Shown piece by piece: positions 7,567 through 11,356 of a DNA stretch of 11,356 nt (the first letter of the stretch is position 1; each line of letters starts with the position of its first letter). The notes beneath the pieces are model-generated. The model was not told the DNA's origin, searched no databases, and worked only from the letters and a program-made list of their open reading frames with translations. The DNA comes from an uncultured Phenylobacterium sp. (GTDB taxonomy: Bacteria; Pseudomonadota; Alphaproteobacteria; Caulobacterales; Caulobacteraceae). Made by a program: the position numbers and the translations under genes. The stretch is from assembly GCA_945952355.1 (NCBI GenBank), contig CAMFIW010000041.1:1-11356 (forward strand). The letters are read 5' to 3'.

Positions 7567-9006
7567 CTAGCGAGCCTCTTTGTCGGTGGGCGTGTCGGAG
7601 GCAGGCCAGCCGCCGCCCAGGGCCTTGTAGGTCTGAACCGCACGCCGCAGCGCCTGAACCTGGGCGCCGGTGAGTTGCGATCGGGTGGAGCGCCAGGTCT
7701 GTTCGGCGCCCAATGTGGTCTGCAGGTCGTTCAGGCCGCGCGCATAGCCCGTGCGGGCCGCCTCGAAGGCGCGGCGGGCGCGAACTTCCCCGTCGGTCAG
7801 CAGGTCGACGCGGCGACGGTCGGAATCCAGCCGGACCAATGCGCTGTCGGCCTCGCCATAGGCGGTCTGCACCGCCTTCTCGTAGGCGATCACGGCCTGT
7901 TCGGTGCGCGCGTCCTGGGCCTTGAGGTCGGACAGCATCTTGGGGATCGACAGGACCGGCTGGGTCACCTGGGCGCCGATCGACCAGTAGCGCGTGCCCG
8001 AGGAATAGCCCGGCTGCTTGACCTTCTGGACCCCGATCCCCGGCGTGAAGTCGAAGGTCGGGAAGAAGGCCAGTTCGTCATAGATCTTGCGTCCGACCTG
8101 GGAGGCGATGCGGGCGCGGGCCTCGCGCACGTCGGGCCGGCGGGCGAGGAGGTCGCTGGGCAGGGTCGCCGGGACCTGCGGCACCTGGCCGATGGTGGTT
8201 CCGATCGGGACAGAGGCCGTGGGATCGACACCGCGCCCGACCAGGACCAACAGGGTGCGCTGGGTGGCCTGAAGCTCGGCCGCCAGGCTGGCCGCCTGGG
8301 CCTTGGCCTGGGCCAGGTCGCCGGCCACGCGGTCGGCGTCGGCGGTGGACCCCAGGCCGCGGTTGGCCTTCTCCTCGGCGACGCGCGACAGGTCGCTCTC
8401 GATACGGACCGTCTCGTTGGCGTCCTCGAGCTGGATGGCGAGGCCGCGGGCCTGGAAGTAGGTGTCGGCCACGTTGGCGGCCAGGCTGGAGCGGGTCGCT
8501 TCGTAGTCGAACCGCGCCGCGGCCGTATCGCCTTTGGCGGCCTTTGCGACGGCGAAGATGCGGCCGAAGAGGTCGACCTCCCAGCTGACGTTCAGGTTCG
8601 CCGTCGCGGTGGTGCTGGCCCCGTTGGACGTGAAGCCCGGGATGTTGATCACCGTGCCCGAGGTCTGGGTGGTGTGGGTTTCCTTAGAGGAACCGGAGGC
8701 GTTGCCCTGGGGCAGGAAGGCGATCAAGGCGCTGTCGGCCGTGACCCGCGCCTCGCGCAGCCGGGCGGCGGCCGAGCGAGCGTCCGGGCTCTGCTTCAGG
8801 GCCTGGTCGACAAGGGTGTCGAGTTGCGGGTCGCCGAACTGGGTCCACCACGCCTCAAGCACGGTGGCCGGCAGGCTGGAGGACACGGCGGCGGCTCGCG
8901 GGGCCTCGTAGGCGCCGGGCAGGCGTTCGTCCGGCTTACGCGCGCCCGCGCACGCGGCGAGCGCGAAGCAGGCCAGGCCGGCGGTCAAAGTGGCGGCTGG
9001 TCGCAT
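7567..9006 (-). CDS. NodT-family outer-membrane efflux lipoprotein (TolC-like channel)
   Basis: This 479-residue protein is the outer-membrane exit duct of the pump and the first gene of the operon. A lipoprotein signal ends at LAAC with Cys19. The mature part has the tandem structure of the outer-membrane factor family: WWTQFGDPQLDTLVDQAL (53-70) opens repeat one, NVSWEVDLFGRI (139-150) is the family beta-strand signature, and LPSDLLARRPDVREARARI (282-300) opens repeat two. A second beta-barrel strand region with GAQVTQPVLSIPKM (344-357) and a long coiled-coil region follow. The protein ends in a short polar tail. The start ATG (9006-9004) has a weak AAGAG a few bases upstream. It is divergent from the M28 peptidase across 241 nt. 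The order outer-membrane factor, adapter, pump is reversed relative to the common adapter-pump-channel arrangement. Confidence 0.94.
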   Translation of the reverse strand: MRPAATLTAGLACFALAACAGARKPDERLPGAYEAPRAAAVSSSLPATVLEAWWTQFGDPQLDTLVDQALKQSPDARSAAARLREARVTADSALIAFLPQGNASGSSKETHTTQTSGTVINIPGFTSNGASTTATANLNVSWEVDLFGRIFAVAKAAKGDTAAARFDYEATRSSLAANVADTYFQARGLAIQLEDANETVRIESDLSRVAEEKANRGLGSTADADRVAGDLAQAKAQAASLAAELQATQRTLLVLVGRGVDPTASVPIGTTIGQVPQVPATLPSDLLARRPDVREARARIASQVGRKIYDELAFFPTFDFTPGIGVQKVKQPGYSSGTRYWSIGAQVTQPVLSIPKMLSDLKAQDARTEQAVIAYEKAVQTAYGEADSALVRLDSDRRRVDLLTDGEVRARRAFEAARTGYARGLNDLQTTLGAEQTWRSTRSQLTGAQVQALRRAVQTYKALGGGWPASDTPTDKEAR

Positions 9007-9033
9007 GGTCTCTTCAGATCGTCTTGGCCCCGC

Positions 9034-9038
9034 GAATC
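9034..9038. promoter_or_regulatory. GAATC site (CcrM-type GANTC) in the efflux operon leader
   Basis: GAATC lies about 28 nt before the efflux operon start and is the only GANTC in this intergenic region. In Caulobacter and relatives GANTC is methylated by CcrM, and promoter sites can make expression cell-cycle dependent. The host genus is inferred, so a role here is speculative. Confidence 0.35.
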
Positions 9039-9041
9039 GCC

Positions 9042-9056
9042 GCCGAGCATATCGGC
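9042..9056. promoter_or_regulatory. 15-bp inverted repeat, possible operator of the efflux operon
   Basis: On the minus strand it reads GCCGA-TATGC-TCGGC, two perfect 5-bp arms around 5 bases, centred about 43 nt before the efflux start. A TATGCT that could serve as a -10 sits within it. Size and place fit a repressor operator of the TetR type often found on such pumps, but no regulator gene is in the window. Confidence 0.35.
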
Positions 9057-9098
9057 ATTGGGGAGGCGCGACGCGGGTCCTGGCTCCTTTTCCGCCCC

Positions 9099-9125
9099 TT
9101 GACCATAACTGAACGCCGCTAGGAT
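9099..9125 (+). promoter_or_regulatory. Putative housekeeping promoter for the M28 peptidase
   Basis: TTGACC (9099-9104) and GCTAGGAT (9118-9125) are separated by 13 nt. This closely fits the published Caulobacter sigma-73 consensus (TTGACGS, 10-14 nt, GCTANAWC). Transcription would begin near 9132 and give a leader of about 115 nt before the M28 start. It points away from the efflux operon. Confidence 0.45.
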
Positions 9126-9133
9126 TGCAGTGT

Positions 9134-9145
9134 CGAAATATATCG
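9134..9145. promoter_or_regulatory. AT-rich imperfect palindrome
   Basis: CGAAATATATCG is a 12-bp palindrome with one mismatched pair, the most AT-rich island in this region. It lies just after the proposed M28 promoter, where a repressor could bind, or it may hold upstream promoter elements for the efflux operon. Support is positional only. Confidence 0.25.
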
Positions 9146-9171
9146 GATCGTGCTGCGGAACGTGTCCCGCA

Positions 9172-9186
9172 AGCCGCGCTCCGGCT
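9172..9186 (+). repeat. 15-bp inverted repeat in the M28 leader
   Basis: AGCCG (9172-9176) and CGGCT (9182-9186) flank CGCTC. The 5-5-5 geometry matches the repeat at 9042-9056 and the arms share GCCG. It may be a small hairpin in the leader of the M28 transcript or a second protein-binding site. Confidence 0.3.
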
Positions 9187-9247
9187 AGCGCGCGACGAGG
9201 CTTGCCCCTAAGGTCCGGGGCATAACCGTCTCCACTTGAGTGTATCC

Positions 9248-10900
9248 ATGAAACGACTGCTCCTGGCCGGCGCTTCCGCCTGGGCCATTTTCGCCCTGCC
9301 CGCGCTGGCCGCCGACCTCGATCCCACGCGCATCGCCGACCATGTCAAGGTGCTGGCCTCGGACGCCTTCGAGGGCCGCGGCCCGGCGACCGAAGGCGAG
9401 GTCAAGACGGTCAAGTACATGGCCGAACAGTTCAAGGCGGCCGGCCTGGAGCCGGGCGGCGATCTGCAGAAGGAAGGCAACCGCGCCTGCACCCAGGACG
9501 TGCCGCTGGCGCAGTTCGACAACAAGGGCGAGGTGAAGTCGGGCGTCGTCGTCAACGGCAAGGCCCAGGCCTGGACCCAGGGCGAGCAGATCGCCATACG
9601 CGCCGCTCAGACCGGCGCGACCCATGTCAGCATCAAGGACGCGCCCGTCGTGTTCGTCGGCTACGGCGTGAAGGCGCCCGAGCGGAACTGGGACGACTTC
9701 AAGGGCATGGACCTGCACGGCAAGATCGCCCTCGTGCTGGTCAACGACCCCGACTACGAGACCGGCGAAGGCGACTTCGGCGGCAAGGCCATGACTTACT
9801 ACGGCCGCTGGACCTACAAGTACGAGGAGGCCGCGCGCCAGGGCGCCCTGGGCTTCATCGTGATCCACGAGACCGGCCCGGCGAGCTATGGCTGGAACAC
9901 GGTCAAGAACTCCAACACCAACACCGTCTTCGACATCATCCGCGACAAGCCCGAGTTGGCGCACGCGCCCATCGAGGCCTGGATCCAGCGCGACGTGACG
10001 GTGGACCTGTTCAAGGCCGCCGGCCTCGACTTCGAGGCGCTGAAGAAGCAGGCCCAGACCCGCGATTTCAAGCCGGTGGTGCTGAACGGCGTGACCTTCA
10101 ACGCCGATGTCGATGTCGACGTGAAGAAGATCGTCTCGCACAACATCGTGGGCGTCCTGCCGGGAACCAAGCACCCCGACGCGAACGTGATCTACACCGC
10201 CCACTGGGACCACCTGGGCGTCGGCCTCCCCGACTCCAAGGGCGACAGGATCTACAACGGCGCCCAGGACAATGCGCTCGGCTCGGCGACCTTGATCGAG
10301 ATCGCCCGCGAGTTCGCCAAGGCGCCGCGCACCGAGCGCTCGGTGGTGTTCCTGTCGGTGACCGCCGAGGAGAAGGGCCTGCTGGGCTCGGAATACTACG
10401 CCGCCAATCCGCTCTATCCGCTGGCCAAGACGGTGGGGAACATCAACATGGACGGCGGTTCGACCGCCGGCCCGGCGCGCAACTTCACCACCTCGGGCAA
10501 TGCGGCGCTCACCCTGCAGGACGACCTGATCGAGGTCGGCAAGGCGCACGGCAAGGTCTACACGCCCGATCCGCGTCCGGGCGCGGGCAGCTTCTTCCGC
10601 TCGGACCACTTCTCGTTCGCCAAGCGGGGAGTGCCGGCCATCTCGTTCGGCGCCGGCCAGGACCTGGTCGACGGCGGGCTGGAGCGCGGCCAGCAGCTGG
10701 CCAAGGACTATGTGACCTACCGCTACCACCAGCCGGCGGACGAATATTCGCCCGACTGGAACCTGAAGGGCGTGGCCCAGGACGGCGGCATGCTGTTCGA
10801 TCTGGGCTACAAGCTGGCCAATTCGCGCGAGTGGCCGGAGTGGAAGGCGGGCTCGGAGTTCAAGGCCGAGCGCGACAAGTCCGCCGCCGAGCGCAAGTAG
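9248..10900 (+). CDS. Secreted M28-family zinc metallopeptidase
   Basis: This 550-residue protein is likely a periplasmic or secreted aminopeptidase with two zinc ions. A Sec signal peptide (MKRLLLAGASAWAIFALPALA) ends with a likely cut after Ala21. SDAFEGRGPATEGEVKTVKY (38-57) is a conserved N-terminal motif of this subgroup. A middle domain at about 130-290 fits the protease-associated insert common in the group. The peptidase core shows all expected ligands: His319 and Asp321 in TAHWDHLG, Asp341 in GAQDNALGS, catalytic Glu374 and zinc-binding Glu375 in TAEEKGLLGS, Asp402 in NMDGG, and His454 in RSDHFSF. I chose ATG 9248 because the signal peptide begins there and GAG lies 7 nt upstream; TTG at 9236 would add four residues with no ribosome site. 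Natural substrate unknown. The DUF72 gene follows after 11 nt. Confidence 0.94.
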   Translation: MKRLLLAGASAWAIFALPALAADLDPTRIADHVKVLASDAFEGRGPATEGEVKTVKYMAEQFKAAGLEPGGDLQKEGNRACTQDVPLAQFDNKGEVKSGVVVNGKAQAWTQGEQIAIRAAQTGATHVSIKDAPVVFVGYGVKAPERNWDDFKGMDLHGKIALVLVNDPDYETGEGDFGGKAMTYYGRWTYKYEEAARQGALGFIVIHETGPASYGWNTVKNSNTNTVFDIIRDKPELAHAPIEAWIQRDVTVDLFKAAGLDFEALKKQAQTRDFKPVVLNGVTFNADVDVDVKKIVSHNIVGVLPGTKHPDANVIYTAHWDHLGVGLPDSKGDRIYNGAQDNALGSATLIEIAREFAKAPRTERSVVFLSVTAEEKGLLGSEYYAANPLYPLAKTVGNINMDGGSTAGPARNFTTSGNAALTLQDDLIEVGKAHGKVYTPDPRPGAGSFFRSDHFSFAKRGVPAISFGAGQDLVDGGLERGQQLAKDYVTYRYHQPADEYSPDWNLKGVAQDGGMLFDLGYKLANSREWPEWKAGSEFKAERDKSAAERK

Positions 10901-10911
10901 GAGCGATCCAG

Positions 10912-11356
10912 ATGGCGGCGGCGATGGGCAAGATCCGGGCGGGGATCGGAGGCTGGACCTTCGAGCCCTGGCGCGGGACCTTCTATCCGGGCGACCTCAA
11001 GCAGGCCGACGAGCTCAGCTACGCCAGCCGCCATCTCACCTCCATCGAGATCAACGGCACCTACTATTCAAGCCAGAAGCCGGAGACCTTCGCCAAGTGG
11101 GCCGCGAGCACGCCCGAGGACTTCGTCTTCTCGGTGAAGGCCTCGCGGTTCTCGACCAACCGCAAGGTCTTGGCCGACGGCAAGGAGTCGATCGACCGCT
11201 TCCTGAACCAGGGGATCACCGAACTCGGCCATCGGCTGGGGCCGATCGTCTGGCAGTTCATGGCCACCAAGAAGTTCGACGCGGACGACTTCGCGGGCTT
11301 CATGGCCCTGCTGCCCGACACCCTGGACGGGCTGTCGCTGCGCCATTGCCTGGAGG
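10912..11356 (+). CDS. DUF72 (YecE-like) protein, 5' part, runs off right edge
   Basis: The first 148 codons of a DUF72 protein are visible; full members are about 240-300 residues, so roughly half is missing. Family hallmarks are RAGIGGWTFEPWRGTFYP (9-26), SIEINGTYYSSQKPETFAKW (44-63), EDFVFSVKASRF (69-80) and LGPIVWQF (109-116). The family adopts a TIM-barrel-like fold and its biochemical role is not established. The ATG at 10912 has GGAG 8 nt upstream, overlapping the last base of the M28 stop, so the two genes are probably co-transcribed. ATG 10924 is an in-frame alternative with no better ribosome site. No frameshift or odd codon use is visible. Confidence 0.92.
   Translation, partial: MAAAMGKIRAGIGGWTFEPWRGTFYPGDLKQADELSYASRHLTSIEINGTYYSSQKPETFAKWAASTPEDFVFSVKASRFSTNRKVLADGKESIDRFLNQGITELGHRLGPIVWQFMATKKFDADDFAGFMALLPDTLDGLSLRHCLE

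Noticed and set aside
6871..9102. A 743-codon open frame antisense to the adapter and outer-membrane factor
   Set aside because: It spans two well-supported genes and their junction, has a Gly/Asp/Arg-rich composition and no recognisable motif.
9185..10729. A 514-codon minus-strand open frame
   Set aside because: It is antisense to the M28 peptidase, which has a signal peptide and every catalytic residue; the antisense product has a repetitive Val/Leu/Gly/His composition.
10807..11346. Minus-strand open frames over the right end
   Set aside because: They are antisense to the M28 C-terminus and the DUF72 gene, whose hallmarks and ribosome site are clear.
1..11356. CRISPR array, tRNA, rRNA, insertion sequence, prophage, toxin-antitoxin or defence genes
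   Set aside because: I saw no regularly spaced repeats, tRNA-like cloverleaf, transposase motif or defence-type domain; all long stretches are covered by recognised or membrane-protein genes.

Overview
The window is GC-rich chromosomal DNA with a dense, ordinary alphaproteobacterial gene layout. Protein flavour suggests Caulobacteraceae (Caulobacter or Phenylobacterium type): a NodT-family outer-membrane lipoprotein with an RND pump, an M28 peptidase with a long pre-catalytic domain, a TTGAC/GCTA-type promoter, and a REP-like palindrome with a CTTCGACAGG core. This placement is inferred from protein character only. No marker gene, tRNA, rRNA, CRISPR array, insertion sequence or phage gene is visible.

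Layout: (1) 1-722, minus strand, the N-terminal 240 residues of PurA (adenylosuccinate synthetase), running off the left edge. (2) 723-917, a divergent intergenic region holding a REP-like hairpin in the purA leader and several GC-rich inverted repeats. (3) 918-2320, plus strand, a two-gene unit with a 4-nt stop/start overlap: a small VOC (glyoxalase-fold) protein and a PLP-dependent threonine/serine dehydratase. (4) 2317-3249, minus strand, an unrecognised polytopic membrane protein whose stop codon shares a CTAG with the dehydratase stop. (5) 3326-9006, minus strand, a complete tripartite efflux cassette in the order outer-membrane factor, periplasmic adapter, RND transporter, with 3-nt and -4-nt junctions that imply one operon. 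(6) 9007-9247, a divergent regulatory region with a plausible promoter, a GAATC site and short inverted repeats. (7) 9248-10900, plus strand, a secreted M28 zinc peptidase, followed after 11 nt by the start of a DUF72 (YecE-like) gene that runs off the right edge.

The three efflux genes should form a trans-envelope pump: a proton-driven RND antiporter in the inner membrane, a lipid-anchored adapter, and a TolC-like channel. No regulator gene lies beside them in the window. The membrane protein downstream (76 nt gap, same strand) could be read through from the pump operon. The VOC and dehydratase genes look translationally coupled, which suggests a small amino-acid catabolism or damage-control unit with an unknown VOC substrate. 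I see no convincing new system here; the findings are modest regulatory and architectural observations.
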